Positions 1 to 6,354 of a DNA stretch of 14,874 bases are shown here, in pieces. A program made the translations under genes and the position numbers. Each line of letters begins with the position of its first letter. The stretch's first letter is position 1. The stretch lies in the NCBI GenBank assembly GCA_021804195.1, contig JAJZKJ010000011.1, forward strand, positions 1 through 14,874, in the 5' to 3' direction. The notes under the pieces were generated by a model. It had not been told where the DNA came from. It worked only from the letters and a program-made list of their open reading frames with translations, and made no database searches. Source of the stretch: Acidobacteriota bacterium (GTDB lineage: Bacteria > Planctomycetota > Phycisphaerae > WQYP01 > JAJZKJ01).

Positions 1-30
1 AAATTGCAAGTGGAGCATCGTGGCTTCGAT

Positions 31-71
31 AAAAAATCAGGGAGGGGCGGCCGGGCATGCCCCTCCCTGAT
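31..71 (-). terminator. Intrinsic terminator of the loop-expanded APC permease
   Basis: A perfect 13-bp inverted repeat (ATCAGGGAGGGGC at 36-48, its reverse complement at 59-71) encloses a 10-base loop. Read on the minus strand, the hairpin is followed directly by a run of six T (positions 36-31). It lies 17 bases past the stop codon of the minus-strand permease. Stem, GC content and T-run are those of a rho-independent terminator for minus-strand transcription. Confidence 0.92.
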
Positions 72-88
72 GGAATCAAGGCTCAGGA

Positions 89-1900
89 TCAGACCGCCGA
101 GGCCTTGGCGCCGGGGCTGATCAATACCGCTTTGCCTTTTTTCCGGCTGGCGGATTTAAAGTACCAGGCGCCATAAATGCCCCAGATGGCGGCAATGCCC
201 AGAGCCGTCAACGGCTCCAGCTTGGTGCCCAAACCCAGAAACGGCTCGATGAGATAAAAGATCAGCAAGCCGGCATTGGCGATCAGGCCGAACAAAGGCA
301 CCAGCAGGTGCTTGACCAGCTTGAAATCGGCACGGCCTCTGTAGGCCAGGATGCAGACCAGATTGCTCATGCCATAGAGCAGGAAAGTGCCGAAGTTCGA
401 AGTCAGGGTAATCGCCAGCAGCGAATTGGGCAAATGCGAGAGCGTGGTGGAGCTGAGATAACCCCAGCTCGACCAGAAGCCCTGGGGCAAAGCGGCGATG
501 GTGGCCTGCGTGGGCGCGCTGGCATCGGCGAAGACCAGCGACACCGCGGCGCAGCCGACGATGGCCGAAACCGTGGCCAGGGTCCAGATGGCCTTGTGCG
601 GGGTGAGCTTTTCGCCATGCAATACGCCGAAGTGCTCGGGAACCTCCTCATCCTTGCCCATGGCATAGGTCACACGGGCGCCGGTGTTGATGCAGGCCAG
701 CGTGGTGCCGATGATGGCGAGGAAAACCGTGGCCGCCTCGACCAGCATGAAGGCGCGGCCATGGCCGTTGAACAGCGCGTCACCCACCATCACCATCATG
801 TCGCCGATGGGCGCGGCCGAGCCCACCGCATTCTGCATGGTATAGCCGCTGCTGAGAAAGTAATTCGCGCAGAAATACTCGATCAGATAACAGAACGCGC
901 CCTGAATCAGCAGCGAAATGATGACCGCCTTGGCCACATCACGCCTGGGATTTTTGGCCTCGGCGCCCATCGAGGTGACGGACTCGAAGCCCACCAGGAG
1001 CAAAATCGCGACGGTGGCCTGGATCATCAGCCAGTTGAATTTGTGCATGCCCACCACCGAAGCCGCGGAGCCGTGCGAGAGGAAATTGCCGGACCCATCG
1101 GTTTTGGGATACGTGACGGTATAAGGCACCGGCTTGCCGTTGGAGCCCATCTCGGGCAGCGGAACGCCATTGGCGTCACGCTGAATGACCGGAGTCGCGA
1201 CGCCGCTGATCATCTGGGTCTTAGTTTGAAACTGATAATCATAGGCATTGCCGCTGGTGGCATCCCATTGGTAGCCGACGCTGCCAGGGGCATGACTGAG
1301 CCGGTAATTCAGCGCCATGACGGAAAAGATCAGCAGGGCCGTGATCTGAATGACATTGATGGCGAAGCTGACGGCGGTCGACCCGTTCACGCCGCGATAG
1401 GCCACATAGGCGATGCCAAAAGAGGCCACAATGGCGATCATGCCCATGAAGGCCGGCCCGGGGTTGGAGGCGCTCATGAAATTGGGCCAGAGGGTGCCGG
1501 CGATATAGCCGCAGAAAATGCCCAGCGTGGCGACCATGACACCGGGATAGACCCAATAGTAGAGATGCGAAGCCCAGCCGACGATGAACTTGGAAATACG
1601 GGCATACTTCCAGCCCTTTTCATGACTTAAAAACGCCTGCTCGGCAAAGTAATAACTGCTGCCGGTTCCGGGATACAGCTTGGATAACTCGGCATAGGAT
1701 ATCGCGGTGGCCAGGCAGAGCAGCAAGGCCACGAAGATGCCCAGCCACATGGCCGGAGCGGTGGCTCCGGTCGAGGCCTGAATGAAATACGTCAGCCAGA
1801 GAAAGGCGCCGGGCGCGATCAGCGCCATGGCGTTCACGGTCAGGCCGGTGAGGCCCAGGGTAGGTTGAAAACTGGTGGTATTGGATGTGGTCTCCGCCAT
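89..1900 (-). CDS. APC-superfamily amino-acid permease with expanded TM5-TM6 loop
   Basis: This is a 603-residue inner-membrane transporter of the amino acid-polyamine-organocation (APC) superfamily. About twelve hydrophobic helices can be followed. The family signature after TM6, FESVTSMGAEAKNPRRDV, lies near residues 305-322. Between TM5 (ending about residue 200) and TM6 (starting about 287) is a hydrophilic, Gly/Asp/Pro-rich segment of about 85 residues, which is expected to face the periplasm and is much longer than usual in the family. The TM5 position that is Lys in the other two APC permeases here appears to be Gln185. The start is taken at 1900 (MAETTSN). An in-frame ATG at 1912 exists, but a consensus GGAGG (1910-1906) overlaps it and sits 5 bases before the 1900 ATG. 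The gene is monocistronic, diverges from the outer-membrane barrel gene and ends at a strong terminator. Substrate is unknown; amino acid is a family-level guess. Confidence 0.9.
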   Translation of the reverse strand: MAETTSNTTSFQPTLGLTGLTVNAMALIAPGAFLWLTYFIQASTGATAPAMWLGIFVALLLCLATAISYAELSKLYPGTGSSYYFAEQAFLSHEKGWKYARISKFIVGWASHLYYWVYPGVMVATLGIFCGYIAGTLWPNFMSASNPGPAFMGMIAIVASFGIAYVAYRGVNGSTAVSFAINVIQITALLIFSVMALNYRLSHAPGSVGYQWDATSGNAYDYQFQTKTQMISGVATPVIQRDANGVPLPEMGSNGKPVPYTVTYPKTDGSGNFLSHGSAASVVGMHKFNWLMIQATVAILLLVGFESVTSMGAEAKNPRRDVAKAVIISLLIQGAFCYLIEYFCANYFLSSGYTMQNAVGSAAPIGDMMVMVGDALFNGHGRAFMLVEAATVFLAIIGTTLACINTGARVTYAMGKDEEVPEHFGVLHGEKLTPHKAIWTLATVSAIVGCAAVSLVFADASAPTQATIAALPQGFWSSWGYLSSTTLSHLPNSLLAITLTSNFGTFLLYGMSNLVCILAYRGRADFKLVKHLLVPLFGLIANAGLLIFYLIEPFLGLGTKLEPLTALGIAAIWGIYGAWYFKSASRKKGKAVLISPGAKASAV

Positions 1901-1905
1901 GCAAG

Positions 1906-1910
1906 CCTCC
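1906..1910 (-). promoter_or_regulatory. Shine-Dalgarno site that fixes the permease start
   Basis: GGAGG on the minus strand, 5 bases upstream of the ATG at 1900-1898. It overlaps the alternative in-frame ATG at 1912-1910, so that codon cannot use it. This supports the shorter protein of 603 residues. Confidence 0.8.
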
Positions 1911-1984
1911 ATACTACGGGGATCAAGATACCGAAGGACAAAGGTCCCGCGGTGTCAGGACGATCAAGGTCCCGAATGGAGCCA

Positions 1985-2003
1985 TTGCACGGACAGGGTG
2001 CAA
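1985..2003. repeat. Short inverted repeat, possible operator
   Basis: TTGCAC (1985-1990) and GTGCAA (1998-2003) form a 6-bp dyad with a 7-base spacer, extendable by two pairs across one bulged A. It lies 85 bases upstream of the minus-strand permease start. It could be a repressor site or an RNA hairpin in the leader, or chance. Confidence 0.3.
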
Positions 2004-2278
2004 ATGCGAGAAATTTTTCCGGCCGCGGCCCGTGAGAACCAGCCGCCGATCCTTCAGCCTAGAACCAGAACCGCCGGGCGAGCTGGATCATTTGCATCGG
2101 ATCGCACCCAGATTGCAATGGATGGAGGGAAGAAGGCAAACGCAAATTTTCAATCTCCCGGATTCAAACTGTAAATAAAACCTAAGGAAACCCTAAAGAA
2201 AGAATTTATAAGGCTAGGAATTCAAATTTGGAATTGGACTTCCGTCATCAAATAACCCAAACATGGAATTACGATCCC

Positions 2279-2294
2279 CGCAATGATCGTTGCG
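2279..2294. repeat. 16-bp near-perfect palindrome, possible operator
   Basis: CGCAATGATCGTTGCG reads as CGCAA-T-GATC-G-TTGCG, symmetric apart from one central-flank mismatch. It lies 135 bases upstream of the barrel-gene start, between the two ATTACGATCC copies. The size and symmetry fit a dimeric repressor site, but nothing in the window identifies a binding protein. Confidence 0.35.
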
Positions 2295-2392
2295 ATGGTT
2301 GTCTGATTACGATCCGGAGCCGGTCGTGGCGGACCGCAATCATCTTCTCGCCTCCCTGATAGAGCGTGAGCCTGGTGTGGATTCAAAAATCA

Positions 2393-2409
2393 CCGCCGCG
2401 TCGCGGCGG
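2393..2409 (+). promoter_or_regulatory. GC-rich palindromic hairpin in the barrel-gene leader
   Basis: CCGCCGCG (2393-2400) and CGCGGCGG (2402-2409) are perfectly complementary around one central T. As RNA this makes a 7-bp all-GC stem with a 3-base loop. It ends 4 bases before the GGAG ribosome-binding site (2414-2417) of the barrel gene, so it could shield the 5' end or influence ribosome access. Confidence 0.45.
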
Positions 2410-2428
2410 AAACGGAGACGAAACGATC

Positions 2429-3598
2429 ATGAAATCATTCACTGCCTTATTTCCGCGGCCGGCGAGCGCTCGCCGCCGGGGCTGGATTTTCTTCTTTTGC
2501 GCCGCATTGGCCGGCCTGCTTGGCCCAACCCAACGGTTGGCGGCCCAGGTTTCATTAACCATGCCTTCCCCGATTGAAATTCCCGCCGGGCCGCTGGGAA
2601 ACTGGGGACTCTCCGGAGTCGTCAGCTATGCCGGCCTCGCCACGCCCAACCAATACGGAGCGGAAAAAAATGGCGGCGACCTGACTAACGGCTTCGCCAT
2701 TTTGCAAAAAACCACGGGACAATGGCAATTTTTTGTCATGGCCGGAGGCTATGCCTATCCCGCCCTGGGCGCGGGCCGGTTGACAACCACACAGTACACC
2801 CAGTTTTTCGGCCTGGTGCCGGAAGCTTACGCGGAATATGTCTTCAATCCCCACTGGTCCATTGAAGCCGGCAAGCTGCCCACGCTCATCGGCCAGGAAA
2901 GCACCTGGTCTTATCTGAACTACAACATTCAGCGCGGGCTGGTCTGGAACGATATGGAAAATCTGATCAGCCGGGCGGCGCAGCTCAACATGAACTACGG
3001 CAAGTGGACCGTAAATCTGCAATATGGCGACGGCTTTTACGCCGGCTATCATTTTGGCGCGCCGTCGGCGGCGATCGCCTATGCCATAAATGCCAAAAAC
3101 ACGTTTACCTTCGTTACCCTGATCCCCAATAAGAACACGCCACCCAACGGAACATTTTTTGACGCCAACGCGCAGCTCTATGATTTCATGTACACCTATA
3201 CCGGCAAGAACTGGTCGTGGACGCCCTACGTGATTTTCATGAATTCCCCGGCTTCAACCGCGCGCGGCTACACTTCCGCCGCCCATGGCATGGGCTATGT
3301 GCTGCTGGGCGGATACCGCATCAACCCGGAATGGATCCTGGGCATGCGGGCGGAATACGCCACCACAAACGGCTCACTGGCCTCGACCAGCGCCAATATG
3401 AATATTCTCGGCTACGGTCCCGGCGCCAAGGCGGTGACCTTTACCCTGACTCCGACCTGGCAGGACAAAGACCTGTTCGCGCGGGGAGAGTTTTCCCTGG
3501 TGCATGCCATGGATTATGCCCCCGGCGCGGTCTTTGGCAAGGGCGGAACGGGCGCCAACGAATTCCGCGGCGCGGCGGAAATCGGAGTCACATTCTGA
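2429..3598 (+). CDS. Outer-membrane beta-barrel protein, BBP2/OmpL-like putative porin
   Basis: The 389-residue protein starts with a signal peptide: basic N-region (Arg15-Arg17), hydrophobic core about 18-31, likely cleavage LAA-Q after residue 39. The rest alternates polar and aromatic residues, has many Tyr, Trp, Gly and Asn, and ends in Phe, the usual C-terminal signal for outer-membrane assembly. The stretch GKLPTLIGQES near residues 148-158, then a YNIQRG segment, resembles the putative beta-barrel porin-2 family, known in Acidobacteria and Bacteroidetes. The start at 2429 is preferred to an in-frame ATG at 2366 because it puts the signal peptide at the N-terminus and follows GGAG (2414-2417). 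The gene stands alone with its own terminator. Role: probably diffusion of small solutes through the outer membrane; substrate unknown. Confidence 0.82.
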   Translation: MKSFTALFPRPASARRRGWIFFFCAALAGLLGPTQRLAAQVSLTMPSPIEIPAGPLGNWGLSGVVSYAGLATPNQYGAEKNGGDLTNGFAILQKTTGQWQFFVMAGGYAYPALGAGRLTTTQYTQFFGLVPEAYAEYVFNPHWSIEAGKLPTLIGQESTWSYLNYNIQRGLVWNDMENLISRAAQLNMNYGKWTVNLQYGDGFYAGYHFGAPSAAIAYAINAKNTFTFVTLIPNKNTPPNGTFFDANAQLYDFMYTYTGKNWSWTPYVIFMNSPASTARGYTSAAHGMGYVLLGGYRINPEWILGMRAEYATTNGSLASTSANMNILGYGPGAKAVTFTLTPTWQDKDLFARGEFSLVHAMDYAPGAVFGKGGTGANEFRGAAEIGVTF

Positions 3599-3626
3599 AA
3601 TTAAGCTGCCCGTAAATTACAAGGTC

Positions 3627-3660
3627 ATGGCCGGAGGCAACCGCCTCCGGCCATTTTTTT
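3627..3660 (+). terminator. Intrinsic terminator of the barrel gene
   Basis: A perfect 12-bp stem (ATGGCCGGAGGC at 3627-3638, complement at 3643-3654) with loop AACC is followed by T at 3654-3660. It begins 28 bases after the stop codon of the barrel gene. This separates the barrel transcript from the downstream DoxX/thiE genes. Confidence 0.95.
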
Positions 3661-3694
3661 ATCCTGCCAGTGGCGTAAGCGCATTCATATCCTC

Positions 3695-3721
3695 TATACT
3701 GGTGCGGCAGTTCCCAAGGTG
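3695..3721 (+). promoter_or_regulatory. Probable -10 element and ribosome-binding site of the DoxX gene
   Basis: TATACT at 3695-3700 matches five of six bases of the sigma-70 -10 consensus, just after the barrel-gene terminator. No good -35 is seen at the right distance. An AAGGTG site (3716-3721) lies 4 bases before the ATG at 3726. A transcript beginning near 3707 would have a leader of about 20 bases. Confidence 0.5.
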
Positions 3722-3725
3722 ATCC

Positions 3726-4085
3726 ATGAATAAAGTTTTCTACCCTGTGGCTCGCATTCTGCTGGCATTGATTTTTGTGCTTTCCGGCTATAGCAAAATC
3801 ATGCAATTTGCCGGAACCGAGGCGTTTATGGCCAAGCTGGGCGTGCCGCTGCCGGCGATCGCGCTGTTTCTGGCCATTGTGATCGAGCTGGCCGGTGGCT
3901 TGATGGTGATGGCCGGCTATAAGGTCCGCTGGGTGGCGGGTATTATGTTTTTGTATGTAATCCCGATCACTTACTATGTTCACCGCCATGACCAGATTCA
4001 GATCCTGAAAAACATCTCGATCATGGGCGGATTGCTGTTGCTGGTGGCGGGCGGCGCCGGAGCGCTGGCGGTGGATAAGAATTAA
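3726..4085 (+). CDS. DoxX-family small membrane protein
   Basis: The 119-residue protein has four hydrophobic helices, roughly residues 7-23, 43-63, 67-83 and 98-115. The N-terminal RILLALIFVLSGYSKI and the conserved Glu54 in helix 2, followed by a Gly-rich turn, match the DoxX/DoxD-like family (PF07681), whose usual length is 120-150. DoxX proteins are integral membrane proteins tied in various bacteria to quinone or thiol redox processes, but most have no defined activity. The gene has its own promoter-like TATACT and AAGGTG ribosome-binding site. Only 53 bases separate it from thiE on the same strand, so co-transcription is likely, though no functional link is evident. Confidence 0.85.
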   Translation: MNKVFYPVARILLALIFVLSGYSKIMQFAGTEAFMAKLGVPLPAIALFLAIVIELAGGLMVMAGYKVRWVAGIMFLYVIPITYYVHRHDQIQILKNISIMGGLLLLVAGGAGALAVDKN

Positions 4086-4094
4086 TTCAGCGGC

Positions 4095-4128
4095 GGCGGG
4101 CGCTTTTAAGAAGCGCTCCGAACCCGCC
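4095..4128 (+). promoter_or_regulatory. Two-part hairpin just before the thiE start
   Basis: An outer stem GGCGGG (4095-4100) with CCCGCC (4123-4128) encloses an inner stem CGCTT (4101-4105) with AAGCG (4111-4115) and a 5-base loop. The structure ends 10 bases before the TTG start of thiE. There is no T-run, so it is not a standard terminator. It occupies the place where a ribosome-binding site would be expected and could limit thiE translation or act as a processing site. Confidence 0.4.
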
Positions 4129-4138
4129 CCCATTCCGC

Positions 4139-4783
4139 TTGAGCGCCTTTTATCCCATACTCGACCTGGATCTGGCGGCCCGGCGCGGGCATGAACCGGC
4201 CGCACTGGCGCGCGGACTGGCCGATGCGGGAGTGGCATGGCTGCAATTACGAGCGAAAAACCTGCCGGCCGCGCAATTCCTGGCGGCCGCGGACAAGGTA
4301 TTGAACCGGCTGGCCCAGGCCCCAAATCCGCCGCGGCTGATTATCAACGACCGCATGGATATCGCGCTGCTTACGGGCGCGCAGGGCGCGCATCTGGGCC
4401 AGGATGATCTGCCGCTGGCGGCCGCGGCGCGACTGCGTCCGCCGGGATTTCATCTGGGGTGGTCCACGCATCATCCGAAACAATTGAGCGCCGCGGCAGC
4501 GCTGGGGATCGCGGATTATCTGGCTTATGGACCGATTTTTGCCACCCATTCCAAAATCAATCCGGATCCGGTGGTCGGGCTGGAAGGGCTGGCGCAGGCT
4601 CGCCAGCTCTATTCCGGGCCGCTGGCCGCGATTGGCGGCATTACCCCCCAACACTGCACACAGTTGATGCGCGCCGGCGCCAACCTGATCGCGGTCATCG
4701 CGGGCTGGCTGGATGATGATGCCCCCCTGACCCGGGCCCAGGCCTATATGGACGCCTGCGCCGCGGCTGAAAATATCGCTTAG
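4139..4783 (+). CDS. thiE: Thiamine-phosphate synthase
   Basis: ThiE joins 4-amino-5-hydroxymethyl-2-methylpyrimidine diphosphate with the thiazole phosphate to give thiamine phosphate, in the cytosol. The 214-residue TIM-barrel protein has the family motifs in order: LQLRAKN (35-41), INDRMDIA (69-76), GAHLGQDDLP (83-92), the phosphate/pyrophosphate-binding GPIFATHSK (131-139) and AIGGI (164-168). The length is normal for a single-domain ThiE. The start is a TTG at 4139. The frame stays open upstream, but no ATG or GTG is available there and no Shine-Dalgarno site is visible. No other thiamine gene and no TPP riboswitch is seen nearby, so thiE is isolated from its pathway here. The start codon is less certain than the identity. 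Confidence 0.9.
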   Translation: MSAFYPILDLDLAARRGHEPAALARGLADAGVAWLQLRAKNLPAAQFLAAADKVLNRLAQAPNPPRLIINDRMDIALLTGAQGAHLGQDDLPLAAAARLRPPGFHLGWSTHHPKQLSAAAALGIADYLAYGPIFATHSKINPDPVVGLEGLAQARQLYSGPLAAIGGITPQHCTQLMRAGANLIAVIAGWLDDDAPLTRAQAYMDACAAAENIA

Positions 4784-4845
4784 CTTTATAGGGCGGAAAA
4801 GCATAGACTGTCGCATTAGCGCGTTCTCGTATCCAACTTCACCCA

Positions 4846-6354
4846 ATGGAAACCGCCGCGTCCCCCGTGAAACCCGGGTTTGTGCAGAGCCTGGGGCTGC
4901 TCAGCTCGACCTCGATCGTCGTGGGTTCGATGATCGGTTCGGGCATCTTCATCGTCAGCGCCAAAATCAGCCGGCTGGTGGGCTCGCCGGGATTATTGCT
5001 GCTGGTTTGGCTGATCACCGGACTGATGACCCTGATGGCCGCGCTCAGCTACAGCGAGCTGGCAGCCATGCTGCCCAAGGCCGGCGGCCAGTATGTATAT
5101 TTGCGCGAGGCCATGGGACCGGTTTTTGGCTTTCTCTACGGCTGGACTTTTTTCGTGGTCATGCAGACCGGCACCATCGCCGCCGTGGCCATTGCCTTCG
5201 CCAAATATCTGGGCGAGCTGGCGCCCTGGGTCTCGGAGCGGCACTGGCTGTTTTACCTGGGCCATCTGGGACCGATGCCGCTGGGCATAAACACCGAAGA
5301 GTGCGCCGCGATCGCCGTGATCGCGCTGCTCACGGCGATCAATGTGCGCGGAGTAAAATCGGGCGCGCTGGTGCAGAATATTTTTACCACGGCCAAGGTG
5401 CTGGGCCTGCTGGGGCTGATTCTGCTGGGGCTGTTTTTTGCCCGCAATCACGCCGCCATCACCGCCAACTTTCATCACCTCTGGCAAGGCGCCGCCGGAC
5501 CGCACCCCTACCCCACCGCCAAGGGCGTATTGTGGCTTTCGACACCGGCGATCATTTTTCTGGCCATGGTGGGGTCGCTGTTTTCTTCGGATTCCTGGTA
5601 CAACATCGCCTTTGCGGCGGGAGAAGTGAAAAATCCCCGGCGCACCCTGCCCTGGGCACTGACGCTGGGCACTGCGCTGGTGACCAGCCTTTATATATTG
5701 GCTAATTTTGCCTATTTATTCGTGCTACCCATGCACGGCTCCGCGGCCGCGGCCACGGTCATCGGCCGTGGCATACAACATGCGACTGAAGACCGCGTGG
5801 CCACGGCCATGGTCTCGATCAGCCTGGGCCATGCCGGCGCCGTGGTGATGGCGCTGGCGATTCTGGTTTCCACCTTTGGCTGTGATAACGGCCTGATTCT
5901 GGCGGGAGCGCGAGTTACCTACGCCATGGCCCGCGACGGCTTGTTTTTTCGCCGCGCCGGCGAATTACATCCGCGGCATCGCACCCCGGCATGGAGTCTG
6001 TGGGCACAAGGCCTCTGGGCCTGCCTGCTGTGTCTGAGCGGCACCTATAACCAGCTGCTCGAATATGTGATGTTCGCGGTGGTGCTTTTCTATATCCTGA
6101 CCATTGCCTGCGTATTTATTTTGCGCCGGCGGCGGCCGGAGTGGCCGCGCCCCTACCGCGCCCTGGGCTACCCCTGGCTGCCGGGCTTGTATATTGCGCT
6201 GGCCGGATTTTTTGACTGGCAACTGCTGCGCTACATGCCGGGGTATGCCTATCCGGGCCTGATTCTGGTATTGTTGGGCCTGCCGGTGTACTGGCTCTGG
6301 AACCGCCGGCCCAGAATTCCTGAAGGAAATGATCCGTTGACGGAACCTTTATGA
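4846..6354 (+). CDS. APC-superfamily amino-acid permease, LAT-like
   Basis: The 502-residue inner-membrane protein has about 12 helices and resembles the bacterial L-type (LAT/SteT-like) group of APC transporters. Signs are the unwound TM1 motif GSMIGSGIF (27-35), ALSYSELAAMLPKAGGQYVY in TM2-TM3 (66-85), and GEVKNPRRTLP after TM6 (259-269). Lys184 in TM5 sits where LAT proteins have a conserved Lys linked to coupling. Bacterial LAT members generally act as amino-acid exchangers or proton-linked carriers; the substrate cannot be read here. No Shine-Dalgarno site precedes the ATG (upstream bases are TTCACCCA). The ATG fits the family, whose TM1 begins about 18 residues in. Its stop overlaps the start of the next permease (ATGA), so the two are translated together. 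Confidence 0.9.
   Translation: METAASPVKPGFVQSLGLLSSTSIVVGSMIGSGIFIVSAKISRLVGSPGLLLLVWLITGLMTLMAALSYSELAAMLPKAGGQYVYLREAMGPVFGFLYGWTFFVVMQTGTIAAVAIAFAKYLGELAPWVSERHWLFYLGHLGPMPLGINTEECAAIAVIALLTAINVRGVKSGALVQNIFTTAKVLGLLGLILLGLFFARNHAAITANFHHLWQGAAGPHPYPTAKGVLWLSTPAIIFLAMVGSLFSSDSWYNIAFAAGEVKNPRRTLPWALTLGTALVTSLYILANFAYLFVLPMHGSAAAATVIGRGIQHATEDRVATAMVSISLGHAGAVVMALAILVSTFGCDNGLILAGARVTYAMARDGLFFRRAGELHPRHRTPAWSLWAQGLWACLLCLSGTYNQLLEYVMFAVVLFYILTIACVFILRRRRPEWPRPYRALGYPWLPGLYIALAGFFDWQLLRYMPGYAYPGLILVLLGLPVYWLWNRRPRIPEGNDPLTEPL

Larger units (their letters stand above)
1901..2428. promoter_or_regulatory. Divergent intergenic region between permease and outer-membrane barrel genes
   Basis: These 528 bases hold no convincing gene: the short open frames give no recognisable protein and have poor starts. 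They must carry the promoters of both flanking genes. The middle part (about 2160-2270) is distinctly AT-rich against the GC-rich surroundings. Short repeats occur: AAGGTCCCG at 1941-1949 and 1966-1974; ATTACGATCC at 2268-2277 and 2306-2315; GGAATT at 2217, 2230 and 2265. Inverted repeats are listed separately. I could not assign a convincing -35/-10 pair on either strand and saw no known riboswitch fold in the roughly 250-base leader region of the permease. Confidence 0.6.

Noticed and set aside
308..1630. Long open frame of 440 codons on the plus strand opposite the permease
   Set aside because: It is the antisense shadow of a clear transporter gene. Its translation is rich in His, Arg, Gly and Asp and resembles no protein family; long antisense frames are common in GC-rich genes.
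1885..2178. Open frame of about 97 codons in the divergent intergenic region
   Set aside because: The translation is low in hydrophobic structure, Arg/Pro-rich and unlike a real protein. Its start lies inside the permease gene on the other strand and has no ribosome-binding site.
2735..2749. 15-base identity between the barrel gene and the terminator stem at 3624-3638
   Set aside because: The shared GTCATGGCCGGAGGC is short and made of frequent GC-rich words; a chance match is the simpler reading and no further repeat copies were noticed.
4086..4138. TPP riboswitch upstream of thiE
   Set aside because: The gap is only 53 bases, too short for the aptamer, and the conserved thi-box sequence is absent.
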